42,768 nucleotides of DNA from Porticoccaceae bacterium (GTDB lineage Bacteria; Pseudomonadota; Gammaproteobacteria; Pseudomonadales; Porticoccaceae): NCBI GenBank assembly GCA_024644585.1, contig JAHEHM010000010.1, forward strand, positions 1 to 42,768, given 5' to 3'. Both the position numbers and the translations under genes were made by a program. Shown piece after piece: positions 26,316-35,751 of the stretch (positions are counted from its first letter, which is position 1; each line of letters begins with the position of its first letter). The notes beneath the pieces were generated by a model that was given only the letters and a program-made list of their open reading frames with translations, made no database searches and was not told the DNA's origin.

Positions 26316-28142
26316 ATGGGTCATCTTAATAATCAAATTGCTAAAGTAACAGACCGTATTATAGAGCGAAGTGCAAAATTGCGCTCAGATTATTTACAAC
26401 GGTTAGAAGAAGACTTCAATAATCGCCCTGAAAGAGGCAAATTAAGCTGTGGCAACCTTGCCCATGGCTTTGCTGCCTGCGGCGATGATGATAAGAATAG
26501 TTTGCGCATGATGCAAGCCAGTAATATCGGTATTTTGACCGCATACAATGATATGTTGTCAGCGCATCAGCCCTATGCCACATACCCTGATAAAATTAAA
26601 CAGGCTATGCGTGAAATGGGTTGTACTGCTCAGGTTGCCGGCGGAGTGCCCGCAATGTGCGATGGTGTGACTCAGGGTCAAGATGGTATGGAACTTAGTC
26701 TATTGAGCCGCGACATTATTGCTCAGTGTTCAGCTATTGGTTTATCTCACCAGATGTTTGATGGTGTATTAGCGCTTGGTATCTGCGATAAGATTGTTCC
26801 CGGTCTATTAATGGGTGCACTGAGCTTTGGCTATTTGCCAACGCTATTTGTGCCAGCGGGTCCAATGGAATCGGGTCTACCCAATAAAGAAAAACAAAGA
26901 ATTCGTCAGCTCTACGCACAGGGTAAAATCGGGCGTGAAGAGTTACTTCAAGCAGAATCAGACTCTTACCACAGTCATGGTACCTGTACATTCTATGGTA
27001 CAGCTAACAGTAACCAAATGGTTTTGGAGGCGCTGGGCTTGCAGTTGCCGGGTAGTTCCTTTGTAAATCCGGATAATCCATTGCGTGAAAGACTCACCAA
27101 AGAGGTTTCTTACCAAATTGCGCGTATTACCGCGTTGGGTAATGATTACCGTCCTATTGGCAAGGTTATTGATGAGAAAGCCATTGTGAATGGTACAGTG
27201 GCACTTTTAGCCTCTGGTGGATCAACTAACCACAGCATGCACCTAGTCGCTATTGCTCGTGCTGCGGGGATTATTCTTAATTGGGATGATATCTCAGATC
27301 TTTCAGCAGCGGTTCCATTACTGGCTAAGGTCTATCCAAATGGTCATGCCGACGTCAATCATTTCCATGCTGCCGGTGGCACAAGTTGCATGTTTAGACA
27401 GTTACTGGATGCGGGTTATATGCATCCAGATGCTAATACTGCATGGGGCGAAAGCTTCGCAGACTTTACTAAGGAGCCAACGCTCACCGATGATGGCAAC
27501 CTAGAGTGGAATGAGTCACCTCAGACACCATTAGATACTGAAGTATTAACAACAGTGGATAAGCCATTCTCAGATGAAGGCGGGTTACGACTCTTAGAAG
27601 GTAACCTGGGTCGCGGTGTGATCAAAGTTTCAGCGGTAGCCAAAGAGAATCAAATTGTTGAGGCGCCAGCGGTAGTTATTGATAGCCAAGACGATTTAGA
27701 GCCTCTATTTAAAGCAGGAAAACTTGAAAAAGACTGTGTTGTTGTAGTGCGTTATCAGGGGCCAAAAGCCTTGGGTATGCCTGAGCTACACAAGCTAACC
27801 CCGTTCTTGGGTACTCTTCAGGATAAGGGTTTCAGTGTTGCTCTAGTCACAGACGGTCGAATGTCTGGTGCATCAGGTAAGGTGCCAGCCGCTATTCATT
27901 TAGTACCTGAGGCCTTGGAAGGTGGTTTACTAGCCAAGGTGCAGGATGGCGATATGATTCGCTTGAATGCAGAAACAGGTGAATTAGCATTTATTGGTGA
28001 TCTCGCAGAGCTTCAGCAACGTGAGTCAGCACCTCAGCCATCAGCAGGTCAAAGAGGCTGTGGGCGAGAAATATTCGCAATTAATCGCGATAATATTAGC
28101 AATGCCGAGCAGGGTGCTTCGTTCCTATACCCTAAGGACTAA
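26316..28142 (+). CDS. edd: 6-phosphogluconate dehydratase
   Basis: Edd converts 6-phosphogluconate to KDPG, the first dedicated Entner-Doudoroff step. The 608-aa IlvD/Edd-family protein has Fe-S ligand cysteines in VPAMCDGVTQG (Cys115) and the HGTCTFYGTANSNQM block, with further family segments ASGGSTNHSMHL and DGRMSGASGKVPAAIH. I chose ATG 26316 because it follows GGAG (26307-26310) by five bases and gives the usual MxxL N terminus; an in-frame start at 26163 would translate through both HexR-like operators. It is the first gene of the edd-glk-eda-zwf-pgl operon. Confidence 0.97.
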   Translation: MGHLNNQIAKVTDRIIERSAKLRSDYLQRLEEDFNNRPERGKLSCGNLAHGFAACGDDDKNSLRMMQASNIGILTAYNDMLSAHQPYATYPDKIKQAMREMGCTAQVAGGVPAMCDGVTQGQDGMELSLLSRDIIAQCSAIGLSHQMFDGVLALGICDKIVPGLLMGALSFGYLPTLFVPAGPMESGLPNKEKQRIRQLYAQGKIGREELLQAESDSYHSHGTCTFYGTANSNQMVLEALGLQLPGSSFVNPDNPLRERLTKEVSYQIARITALGNDYRPIGKVIDEKAIVNGTVALLASGGSTNHSMHLVAIARAAGIILNWDDISDLSAAVPLLAKVYPNGHADVNHFHAAGGTSCMFRQLLDAGYMHPDANTAWGESFADFTKEPTLTDDGNLEWNESPQTPLDTEVLTTVDKPFSDEGGLRLLEGNLGRGVIKVSAVAKENQIVEAPAVVIDSQDDLEPLFKAGKLEKDCVVVVRYQGPKALGMPELHKLTPFLGTLQDKGFSVALVTDGRMSGASGKVPAAIHLVPEALEGGLLAKVQDGDMIRLNAETGELAFIGDLAELQQRESAPQPSAGQRGCGREIFAINRDNISNAEQGASFLYPKD

Positions 28143-28144
28143 TT

Positions 28145-29116
28145 ATGAGCATTGAATGGAATCTAGTTGCCGATATCGGTGGCACTAATGCACGCTTTTC
28201 AGCTATGCCTGTGGGTGAGTTGGAAAGTAGCTATGAGTTTCACCACTCGGTACAAGAGCATCCAGAATTTGCCGATCTGCTTAAAGATTTGGTTGTGGAA
28301 ATTGCAGAGGCTACGGGTTGGGATAATCCCCCCGCCAGTGCCTGTTTTGCGGTTGCCTGCCCAGCAGATGTTGAAGAAATTGCCTTTACTAATAGTCATT
28401 GGCACTTCACAAAAGCAGAATTAAAGAACCTACTAGGCTGTCAAAATCTGCATGTAATTAATGATTTTGAGGCTGTAGCTCACGGTATTACTGAGCTTAC
28501 TAGTAATGACGTAGTTCAGGTAGGCGGCGGTGAGCCAGTGGCTGATAAGCCCATTGGTATAATTGGCGCAGGAACAGGGCTGGGTGTTGCCGGTCTAGTT
28601 CCTTTGGATAATGGTTATAAGGTTATTGATTCCGAGGGTGGTCATGGGGATTATCCTCCCACTACAGACCGTATGGCGGCAGTAGTTGGCGTATTGCGAG
28701 AAGAGTACGGACGAGTATCTCTGGAACGACTGCTTTCAGGCAAGGGTATTTTTAATATCTACAGATCACTCTGTACTATTAACAATATTGAACGAGCCTA
28801 CGAAACACCGGCAGAGGTTGCCGCTGCAGCCGAGCAGGGTAAAGACGAATTAGCCCTTCAGGCATTGAATATGTTTTGCTCGGGCATGGGCAGCGCGTCA
28901 GGTAATTTAGCGCTAACCTACGGTGCCAAAGGCGGTATTTATATCGCTGGTGGTGTAGTGCCAAAATTTATAGATTTTTTTATTAATAGCGATTTTCGTC
29001 ACAAATTTGAAGAGAAAGGTCGCTTCGTAAGTTATTTAAAGCCGATTCCCATTTATATTGTAGTTAGAGAAAATCTTGGACTACTAGGTGCGGCCAAAAA
29101 ACTGAAACAAAGTTAA
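28145..29116 (+). CDS. glk: Glucokinase
   Basis: This ATP-dependent enzyme phosphorylates glucose to glucose-6-phosphate. The 323-aa protein belongs to the bacterial ROK-unrelated Glk family, with phosphate-1 motif VADIGGTNARF, catalytic Asp in NDFEAVAHGI, adenosine-side motif GAGTGLGVA and EGGHGDYPP. It starts two bases after the edd stop codon. Its presence implies uptake of free, non-PTS glucose. Confidence 0.95.
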   Translation: MSIEWNLVADIGGTNARFSAMPVGELESSYEFHHSVQEHPEFADLLKDLVVEIAEATGWDNPPASACFAVACPADVEEIAFTNSHWHFTKAELKNLLGCQNLHVINDFEAVAHGITELTSNDVVQVGGGEPVADKPIGIIGAGTGLGVAGLVPLDNGYKVIDSEGGHGDYPPTTDRMAAVVGVLREEYGRVSLERLLSGKGIFNIYRSLCTINNIERAYETPAEVAAAAEQGKDELALQALNMFCSGMGSASGNLALTYGAKGGIYIAGGVVPKFIDFFINSDFRHKFEEKGRFVSYLKPIPIYIVVRENLGLLGAAKKLKQS

Positions 29117-29126
29117 GGAGTTACAG

Positions 29127-29741
29127 GTGCAAAAAATGTTAGCGGGAAATCCAGTTATCCCAGTAATTACACTGGATCAAGTAGAAGACGCAGTACCACT
29201 AGCTGAAGCATTGGTAGCAGGTGGCCTAAAAGTATTAGAGGTTACATTGCGCACAGAAGCAGCCGTAGAAGGTATTCGTCAGATTATTAAGCATGTACCT
29301 GAAGCTATTGTTGGCACCGGCACAGTTTGCAGTGTTGAGCAAATTAAGTTATCTGAAGACCTAGGCTGTCAGTTTATGATCTCGCCAGGTGCTACGGACA
29401 ATTTACTCAATGTTGGTGCAAAGTCTTCGGTTCCTTTTTTGCCGGGCATCTCTACTGTAAGCGAATTAATGCGTGGTATGGAATACGGACTGAAAGAATT
29501 TAAATTCTTCCCGGCAGAAGCCGCGGGTGGTGCGCCAGTGATGAAAGCCATGGCTGGACCGTTCCCTAATATTAAATTCTGTCCTACAGGCGGTATTGGT
29601 CTTGGTAATGCAATGGATTACCTGACTCTACCCAATGTATTATGTGTGGGCGGATCATGGATTGCTAAGCCAAAAGACATTAGAGAAAAACGCTGGTCAG
29701 AGATTGAAAAGTTAGCAAAAGAAGCAGCGGCATTGGTGTAA
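29127..29741 (+). CDS. eda: KDPG / KHG aldolase
   Basis: Eda splits KDPG into pyruvate and glyceraldehyde-3-phosphate. The 204-aa TIM-barrel protein carries the catalytic Glu38 in LEVTLRT and the Schiff-base Lys126 in EFKFFPAE, plus VGTGTV and FCPTGGI. The start is GTG 29127 with AAGGAG six bases upstream (29115-29120). It lies ten bases after glk. Confidence 0.96.
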   Translation: MQKMLAGNPVIPVITLDQVEDAVPLAEALVAGGLKVLEVTLRTEAAVEGIRQIIKHVPEAIVGTGTVCSVEQIKLSEDLGCQFMISPGATDNLLNVGAKSSVPFLPGISTVSELMRGMEYGLKEFKFFPAEAAGGAPVMKAMAGPFPNIKFCPTGGIGLGNAMDYLTLPNVLCVGGSWIAKPKDIREKRWSEIEKLAKEAAALV

Positions 29742-29781
29742 TAAGCAAAAGAATATAAGTGGTACTAGATTACCGAGGTAT

Positions 29782-31242
29782 ATGATGAGTAGTAGCAAAA
29801 TTGATTTAGTTTTATTTGGGGCGCGAGGCGATCTTTCGCGTCGAAAACTCTTTCCTGCGCTCTATCAATTAGATAAAGCCGATCTTCTAAGTGATGACAC
29901 TCGTATCGCTGCAGTTGCACGTCAAGAGCTAGAGACTGTGGATTTTGTCGAGCAAATGGGTGAAACACTTAAAACTAATCTTGGTGATGACTGGGATGAT
30001 AAGATTTGGTCTAGGTTTAAAAAACGTATCGAATATATCCGCATAGAATTTTCTGAGAAAGAGCAGTTCAAAGCCCTGCGCGAGTGGTCGGACGAAAGCC
30101 GCACGTTTATTTTCTATATGGCAACGCCGCCCAGTATGTTTGGAATTATTTGCCAGCATTTGGATCAAGCCAATTGCATCGATTCAAAGGCGCGTATTGT
30201 GCTAGAGAAGCCTATTGGCCATGATTTAGAAAGTTCTAAAGAAGTTAACGATACAGTTGGAAAGTTTTTCCCTGAAAGCAGTATTTACCGTATTGATCAC
30301 TATCTAGGTAAAGAAACCGTGCAAAACCTTCTTGCCCTGCGTTTTGCCAACCGCCTTATCCACTCACAGTGGGATAATAGCTGTATTGATCATATCCAAA
30401 TTACAGCCGCAGAAACCGTGGGTATTGAAGGCCGCTGGACCTACTATGATGGTGTGGGTCAGTTGCGTGACATGGTGCAAAATCACCTTCTACAGCTATT
30501 AAGCATGGTGGCTATGGAGCCGCCTAATAAAGTTGAAGCTGACGAAATTCGCGCTGAAAAAGTTAAACTTTTGCGTGCTATGACGCCGATTAATCAAGAT
30601 AACGTAGCGGACCAAGCTGTGCGTGGTCAATATTCTGCGGGCTGGATCTCAGGTGATCCCGTTGTAGGCTACATGGAAGAAGAGGGCGCTGCCGAAGACA
30701 GCAGTAATACTGAAACCTTTGTAGCGCTAAAAGTCTTTGTGGATAACTGGCGTTGGGCCGGCGTACCGTTCTATCTTCGAACCGGTAAGCGCATGAAAGA
30801 AAAAGTGACTCAAATTGTGATTACCTACAAAGAAAATCCTCATGCGATTTTTTCTGATGATGATTCTGAGGCTAATAATCGTCTGGTTATACGTCTTCAG
30901 CCCAATGAGGGCATTCAGCTAGAAATGCTATCCAAAAAGCAATGTATGAAAGAGCGCTCAAGTTTAGAAAAACGAACCCTCAACCTTGATTTCCTTGATC
31001 CCAATGATGACGGAAGAATCGTTGATGCCTATGAACGCTTGCTATTAGAAGTCTTGAATGGTGATCAGTGGTTATTTGTAAGCCGCGACGAAGTTGAAGC
31101 CTCTTGGCAGTGGTGTGATGATCTTCTGCAAGCTTGGGATGATAAAAAAGTGGGTACAAAATCTTATAGTGCCGGTTCCTGGGGTCCAGCCAAGTCGGAA
31201 TCCCTGATTGAAAAGGATGGTCGTAGCTGGTACCTAGTATAA
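29782..31242 (+). CDS. zwf: Glucose-6-phosphate 1-dehydrogenase
   Basis: Zwf oxidises glucose-6-phosphate to 6-phosphogluconolactone with NAD(P). The 486-aa protein has the nucleotide motif LVLFGARGDLSRRK and the substrate-binding RIDHYLGKETVQNLLALRF, and the Pfam C-terminal domain from about residue 190. Two adjacent ATG codons (29782, 29785) could serve as start. It follows eda by 40 bases in the same operon and feeds the Entner-Doudoroff route through Pgl and Edd. Confidence 0.97.
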   Translation: MMSSSKIDLVLFGARGDLSRRKLFPALYQLDKADLLSDDTRIAAVARQELETVDFVEQMGETLKTNLGDDWDDKIWSRFKKRIEYIRIEFSEKEQFKALREWSDESRTFIFYMATPPSMFGIICQHLDQANCIDSKARIVLEKPIGHDLESSKEVNDTVGKFFPESSIYRIDHYLGKETVQNLLALRFANRLIHSQWDNSCIDHIQITAAETVGIEGRWTYYDGVGQLRDMVQNHLLQLLSMVAMEPPNKVEADEIRAEKVKLLRAMTPINQDNVADQAVRGQYSAGWISGDPVVGYMEEEGAAEDSSNTETFVALKVFVDNWRWAGVPFYLRTGKRMKEKVTQIVITYKENPHAIFSDDDSEANNRLVIRLQPNEGIQLEMLSKKQCMKERSSLEKRTLNLDFLDPNDDGRIVDAYERLLLEVLNGDQWLFVSRDEVEASWQWCDDLLQAWDDKKVGTKSYSAGSWGPAKSESLIEKDGRSWYLV

Positions 31243-31270
31243 AGTTCACTATATTTAGTAGGAGAATAAT

Positions 31271-31960
31271 GTGGAACTAAAACAATTTGAAAATACCTCT
31301 GCACTGGATATGTCACTTGCCGATGAAGTCAGTGATCGCCTTAGACAGTCCATTCAAAAGCAAGGGCATGGTTCCCTAGTTTTGTCAGGTGGTAGAACGC
31401 CAATGGGCTTCTTTCATCAGCTGTCTCAGCAGGTGTTGGATTGGTCAAAAGTCACAGTGACATTGGCTGATGAGCGTTGGGTTAACGCTGACCACAATGA
31501 TAGTAACGAAAAGTTGGTTAAAGAAAATTTATTAATCAATGAAGCCCATTGTGCAAAATTCCTATCCCTAAAGAACTCAGCTGAAACTGCAGTCTCCGGT
31601 GAAGCCGAACTTGAAGCAGAGCTATCAAAGTACGGCCAGTTTACCGTAGTAATTCTAGGTATGGGTGATGATGGTCATACTGCATCATTGTTTCCTGGCG
31701 CAGAAGCGTTACCATCCGGATTGGCAATGGATTCGGGAAGAAGCTGTATTGCAGTAACCCCAACAGAAGCCCCTCATGAGCGTATTAGCATGACTCTACC
31801 ACGCCTTTTAAACACTGAGCGCCTGATTGTCCATATTAGTGGCCAAAACAAGCAGAAGGTGTTAGAACAGGCGAATGAAGGTAATAATGTAGAAGAATTG
31901 CCTATCAGAGCAATTCTTCAGCAGACTCAGGTACCAGCCACTGTGTTTTGGGCAATATAA
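31271..31960 (+). CDS. pgl: 6-phosphogluconolactonase
   Basis: Pgl hydrolyses 6-phosphogluconolactone to 6-phosphogluconate. The 229-aa DevB-type protein shows VLSGGRTPMGFF, VTLADERWV, the GMGDDGHTASLFPG motif, and ERISMTLPRLLNT near the C terminus. The start is GTG 31271, six bases after GGAG; the ATG two bases earlier is in another frame and stops after three codons. It is the last gene of the operon, followed by a strong terminator. Confidence 0.95.
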   Translation: MELKQFENTSALDMSLADEVSDRLRQSIQKQGHGSLVLSGGRTPMGFFHQLSQQVLDWSKVTVTLADERWVNADHNDSNEKLVKENLLINEAHCAKFLSLKNSAETAVSGEAELEAELSKYGQFTVVILGMGDDGHTASLFPGAEALPSGLAMDSGRSCIAVTPTEAPHERISMTLPRLLNTERLIVHISGQNKQKVLEQANEGNNVEELPIRAILQQTQVPATVFWAI

Positions 31961-32016
31961 ACAAAACAGAAGAGCACAAAGAATAGTAAAGCAGAAAAGG
32001 TTACAACAGAAATATA

Positions 32017-32052
32017 AAGCCCTCGGTCAGAAAAACCGAGGGCTTTTTTTTA
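32017..32052. terminator. Bidirectional terminator between pgl and pyk
   Basis: An 11-bp stem, AAGCCCTCGGT / ACCGAGGGCTT, is followed by a T-run on the plus strand; A residues flank it on the other side. It ends the edd operon and probably also the convergent gap-pyk transcript. Confidence 0.9.
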
Positions 32053-33495
32053 GCGTATTTCGTCGCCTACGCGAACAATCTTGAGCGTATTGGTGCCGCC
32101 TTGAACATTCACAAAATCACCCTTTGTGATAAGCACTAGATCACCATCAGAAATAGCATCATATTCACGCAACTTCTCAACAGCTAGGTGATTAATATCT
32201 GAAGGATTAAGAGTGGACGTTTCAAAGGGTACTGGCACAACGCCTTTGTATAGCGCAGTGATTTCACAGGTACCCGCTTTTTCAGCAAAGGCATAAATGG
32301 GCAGTGAAGAAGTAATTCGCGACATTAACAGAGGTGTAAACCCAGTTTCTGTCATGCAGATAACCGCTTTAACACCTTTAAGGTGGTTGGCAGCATACAT
32401 GGCTGAAAGGGCAAGAGACTCATCAATTCTTTCGAATGTTTCATCAATTCTATGTGTTGAGCGCTGAGTCAGAGGATGCTTTTCAGCGCCTTCAATCACT
32501 CTAGCCATAGCAGATACTGTTTCAACAGGATAACTACCCACCGCTGTTTCAGCAGAAAGCATCACAGCGTCAGTGCCATCTAAAACCGCATTGGCCACAT
32601 CAAATACCTCAGCGCGAGTTGGTGTTGGCGCACTGATCATAGATTCCATCATCTGAGTTGCTGTTATAACCACCTTGTTGGCGGCCATGGCAGCTTCAAT
32701 CAATTGCTTTTGAACAGCAACTAGATTGGCATCACCGATTTCTACACCCAAATCGCCACGTGCAACCATAACGCCATCAGAAGCATCAATAATGCCCGGT
32801 AAAAATTCATCAGTGATAGCTTCAGCGCGTTCAACCTTAGCGATAATATGAGCGGTACTACCAGCATCTTTAAGCAGCTTTCTAGTCAACTCAACATCAG
32901 CTGCAGCACGTACAAATGAGATAGCTAAATAATCTGTATTTAAGGCAGCAGCTGTTTTGATATCAGCTTTATCCTTAGGTGTTAAGGCGTCAGCGGATAA
33001 ACCACCACCAAACTTATTAACCCCTTTTTTACTGGATAATACGCCACCCTGAACTACCTTACAGCGCGCTACAGTAGAGGTTTTTTCTAGGATATCAAAG
33101 GTCATTCGACCATCGTCTAGCAATAACACATCGCCAGCATCCATATCTTCCAAGAGTTCTTGCTCGATATAGACAGCACCCTGATGCCCTGCTTCTTTAT
33201 CCATATTGCTATCGAGGCTGAAAATATCACCTACAGCAAGGTCAATTTTCGCATCGTCAGTGAAACTGCCGATGCGGATCTTGGGTCCCTGCATGTCACA
33301 TAAGATGCCTACAGGCGTGTTCAGTGACTTTGCAATACGTCTAATGGCATGTGCACGCTCGGTATGCTCTTCAGCACTACCATGAGAAAAGTTTAACCGG
33401 AAAACATTAACACCCGCCTGAATAAGATTAGTCAGGTTGGTATCATCACTGCTTCCAGGCCCTAATGTAGCAAGGATTTTGGTTCTTCTTGGCAT
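32050..33495 (-). CDS. pyk: Pyruvate kinase
   Basis: This enzyme makes pyruvate and ATP from phosphoenolpyruvate. The 481-aa protein begins MPRRTKILATLGPGS and shows VFRLNFSHG, CDMQGPKIRIG, AKVERAEAI, the metal-binding MVARGDLGVEIG and ATQMMESMI. It fits the PykA/PykII-like proteobacterial class. It lies seven bases after gap on the same strand, so the two are co-transcribed from the gap promoter with its HexR-like site. Confidence 0.96.
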   Translation of the reverse strand: MPRRTKILATLGPGSSDDTNLTNLIQAGVNVFRLNFSHGSAEEHTERAHAIRRIAKSLNTPVGILCDMQGPKIRIGSFTDDAKIDLAVGDIFSLDSNMDKEAGHQGAVYIEQELLEDMDAGDVLLLDDGRMTFDILEKTSTVARCKVVQGGVLSSKKGVNKFGGGLSADALTPKDKADIKTAAALNTDYLAISFVRAAADVELTRKLLKDAGSTAHIIAKVERAEAITDEFLPGIIDASDGVMVARGDLGVEIGDANLVAVQKQLIEAAMAANKVVITATQMMESMISAPTPTRAEVFDVANAVLDGTDAVMLSAETAVGSYPVETVSAMARVIEGAEKHPLTQRSTHRIDETFERIDESLALSAMYAANHLKGVKAVICMTETGFTPLLMSRITSSLPIYAFAEKAGTCEITALYKGVVPVPFETSTLNPSDINHLAVEKLREYDAISDGDLVLITKGDFVNVQGGTNTLKIVRVGDEIR

Positions 33496-33502
33496 ATATA
33501 AA

Positions 33503-34510
33503 TTATTCCGCGTTTAGGAGTACAAGGCTGTTATCAAGCATGCGGTTTGAGAAACCCCATTCGTTATCATACCAAGCCATCACCTTAACCATAGAACCAT
33601 TCACTCGGGTTTGCAGAGAATCAAAGTTGCTAGAGTAAGCGATATGATTAAAGTCAGCAGAAACGAGCGGCTGGTCACAGTAGCTCAGCACTTTGCCTAG
33701 TTCGCCTTCAGCTGCAGTTTTAAGTACCTGATTAACTTCTTCAACCGAGGTTTCACGACCTGCATTAAAGACTAAATCAACCAGTGATACATTAATTGTC
33801 GGTACCCGAACAGCCATTCCATCAAGCTTGCCAGCTAATTCAGGAATAACATCAGCGATAGCAACAGCAGCACCTGTTTTAGTAGGAATCATCGATTGAG
33901 TCGCCGAACGAGCTCGATATACATCGGAATGATAAACATCACTTAGTTGTTGATCATTTGTATATGCGTGAACGGTGGTCATATAACCTGACTCAATACT
34001 CATAGCTTCCTGAAGAGGAGCCACAAGAGGCGCTAAACAGTTAGTAGTACATGAAGCATTAGAAATGATTTCATGAGTAGCTGTTAATTGATCATGGTTA
34101 ATGCCGTGAACAACCGTAGCATCAACACCAGAACCCGGTGCAGAGATAATCACTTTCTTAGCACCGCCTGCAATATGCAGCGCTGCCTTATCTCTTTTAG
34201 TGAACACACCAGTACATTCTAAAACCACATCAACTCCAAGGTCACCCCAGGGTAAGTTGGCAGGGTCGCGCTCACAGAACCATTTAATTTCATCGCCATT
34301 TACAGTCATTTTATTTTCACCAATTTCAACCTGCTGGTTGAAACGGCCATGCACTGTATCAAACTGAAGAAGATGGCCGCTGATATCTACGTTACCTAAA
34401 TCATTAACTGCGACAATTTGCAGTTTGTCATGAAGTTCAGGACGCTCGTAATAAGCTCTGACAATATTGCGACCAATGCGGCCAAAACCATTAATGGCTA
34501 TTTTGAACAT
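33503..34510 (-). CDS. gap: Glyceraldehyde-3-phosphate dehydrogenase (type I)
   Basis: Gap oxidises and phosphorylates glyceraldehyde-3-phosphate using NAD. The 335-aa protein has [10 protein letters not shown], the NAD-specificity Asp in VAVNDLG, catalytic Cys154 in [13 protein letters not shown] and the C-terminal [12 protein letters not shown]. With pyk it processes the triose formed by KDPG cleavage. It is divergent from hexR, with a strong promoter and HexR-like site immediately upstream. Confidence 0.97.
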   Translation of the reverse strand: MFKIAINGFGRIGRNIVRAYYERPELHDKLQIVAVNDLGNVDISGHLLQFDTVHGRFNQQVEIGENKMTVNGDEIKWFCERDPANLPWGDLGVDVVLECTGVFTKRDKAALHIAGGAKKVIISAPGSGVDATVVHGINHDQLTATHEIISNASCTTNCLAPLVAPLQEAMSIESGYMTTVHAYTNDQQLSDVYHSDVYRARSATQSMIPTKTGAAVAIADVIPELAGKLDGMAVRVPTINVSLVDLVFNAGRETSVEEVNQVLKTAAEGELGKVLSYCDQPLVSADFNHIAYSSNFDSLQTRVNGSMVKVMAWYDNEWGFSNRMLDNSLVLLNAE

Positions 34511-34527
34511 AAGAGGGAAACCTTGCT

Positions 34528-34544
34528 TTGTAGTAAAATTACAA
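34528..34544. promoter_or_regulatory. HexR-operator-like palindrome at the gap promoter
   Basis: TTGTAGTAAAATTACAA differs from the palindrome in the pgi/edd region at one position and shares the AAAATTA that follows it. On the minus strand it begins directly after the gap -10 element and covers the expected start point, a clear repressor position. Confidence 0.8.
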
Positions 34545-34546
34545 AA

Positions 34547-34575
34547 ATTATAATTTTTCGGGGCATTTTAATCAA
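34547..34575 (-). promoter_or_regulatory. gap-pyk promoter
   Basis: On the minus strand, TTGATT (-35; plus-strand 34570-34575), a 17-bp spacer and a perfect TATAAT (-10; plus-strand 34547-34552) are present. Transcription would begin near 34540, inside the HexR-like palindrome. Confidence 0.78.
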
Positions 34576-34602
34576 TTGATAAGCGTGTTTTTTGCTTATA
34601 AT
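34576..34602 (+). promoter_or_regulatory. Candidate hexR promoter
   Basis: TTGATA (34576-34581) and a perfect TATAAT (34597-34602) are separated by 15 bp, which is shorter than ideal. The -35 abuts the -35 of the divergent gap promoter; together they form ATCAATTGAT. Confidence 0.5.
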
Positions 34603-34607
34603 TACAA
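34591..34607. promoter_or_regulatory. Degenerate HexR-like site at hexR
   Basis: The right arm TTACAA is intact but the left arm is TTTGCT instead of TTGTAA. It overlaps the -10 of the candidate hexR promoter and could give weak autoregulation. Confidence 0.4.
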
Positions 34608-34755
34608 AAAGAGTACCAATTTAGTTGATTTAAAGACTCTTTTGGGAATTTTTGAGTTAATTGCATCAAAAAAATGATAACCAATGGATGTGGTCTTATC
34701 AGTAATTATTGTATCTAGAGTCTAACAGGCTCCGATATCACTTAAAGGAATAAGT

Positions 34756-35637
34756 ATGAATCAAATGAATAAAATGGATGCCTGGCCAAAGGAAATAAAC
34801 CTCATTGGCGAGATGCGTTCAGCATTATCCCATTTAAACAAAACTGAGAAAAAAATCGCTCAAAATATTCTCGCTGATCCTGAGGCGGCGACCCAAAAAA
34901 GTATAGCGGTTTTAGCTAAAAATTCAGGTGTCAGTGAGCCCAGTGTAAATCGCTTTTGTAAGCGTTTTAATACGACAGGATTTCCAGATTTTAAGCTTAA
35001 GTTGGCCAAAGCAGCGGTCAGTGGTATCTGGGAAACAGTTCATCCAGTTAGACCTGAAGATGATGCTGGAAAATACACCACTAAAATCATTAATAATACA
35101 ATTGCCAATTTAATGGCTTTTAAACAATCAGTGAGTTATCAGCAAATACAGTTGGCAGTAGAAGCGCTAATTCGCGCAAAAAGAATATTTATTGTTGGAC
35201 TAGGTGGATCCTCGGCAACCGCCAAAGATGCAGAATGTAAGTTTTTCCAGTCGGGGCTATCTGCTTGCAATCCCGTTGATCTAATTATGCAGCGTATGGT
35301 TGCCTCTAATTACGATGCGGGGGATCTCTTTTTTTTGATCTCTCAAACCGGCGAAACTAAAGAAATTATTGAAGTCGCTGAATTGGCAAAATTGAATAAT
35401 GCCCCCATTATTTGTTTGGCACCTGAAATGAGTCGGCTGTCTAAATTGTCAACATTGAAGCTACAGATAGGAAGGGTTAATTCCCTTGATCGATTAAGTT
35501 TCTCGTCCCAAGCCACCTATCAGGTTATGCTGGATATATTAGCGGCTGGTGTTAGTGTGGAAAAAAATGCTCCGGCAAGAATTGTAAATAAGGAATGTTT
35601 TAAAGATTGCTATAAAAGTTATTTAATAGGTAATTAA
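34756..35637 (+). CDS. hexR: HexR-type transcriptional regulator (RpiR family)
   Basis: This 293-aa RpiR-family protein has an N-terminal helix-turn-helix (about 20-75, with LAKNSGVSEPSVNRFCKRF) and a C-terminal SIS sugar-phosphate-binding domain (about 125-260, IFIVGLGGSSATAKDA and FLISQTGETKEIIEVA). In Shewanella and Pseudomonas HexR binds TTGTAA-type palindromes upstream of central carbohydrate genes and is released by KDPG. Three features support the name: its position beside gap, the nearby edd-glk-eda-zwf-pgl operon, and matching palindromes at both loci. It is divergent from gap-pyk and followed by acs on the same strand after 130 bases. Confidence 0.93.
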   Translation: MNQMNKMDAWPKEINLIGEMRSALSHLNKTEKKIAQNILADPEAATQKSIAVLAKNSGVSEPSVNRFCKRFNTTGFPDFKLKLAKAAVSGIWETVHPVRPEDDAGKYTTKIINNTIANLMAFKQSVSYQQIQLAVEALIRAKRIFIVGLGGSSATAKDAECKFFQSGLSACNPVDLIMQRMVASNYDAGDLFFLISQTGETKEIIEVAELAKLNNAPIICLAPEMSRLSKLSTLKLQIGRVNSLDRLSFSSQATYQVMLDILAAGVSVEKNAPARIVNKECFKDCYKSYLIGN

Positions 35638-35751
35638 TTGGGGTTAATACTAATGTATTTGATTCAATTCTGTTTAGTTTTCGTTAAAAATCAAGCATTT
35701 GGTTGTTCTAAGTCATTAAAGTAAATAAACTCAAGGGATGGAGTATTTTCA

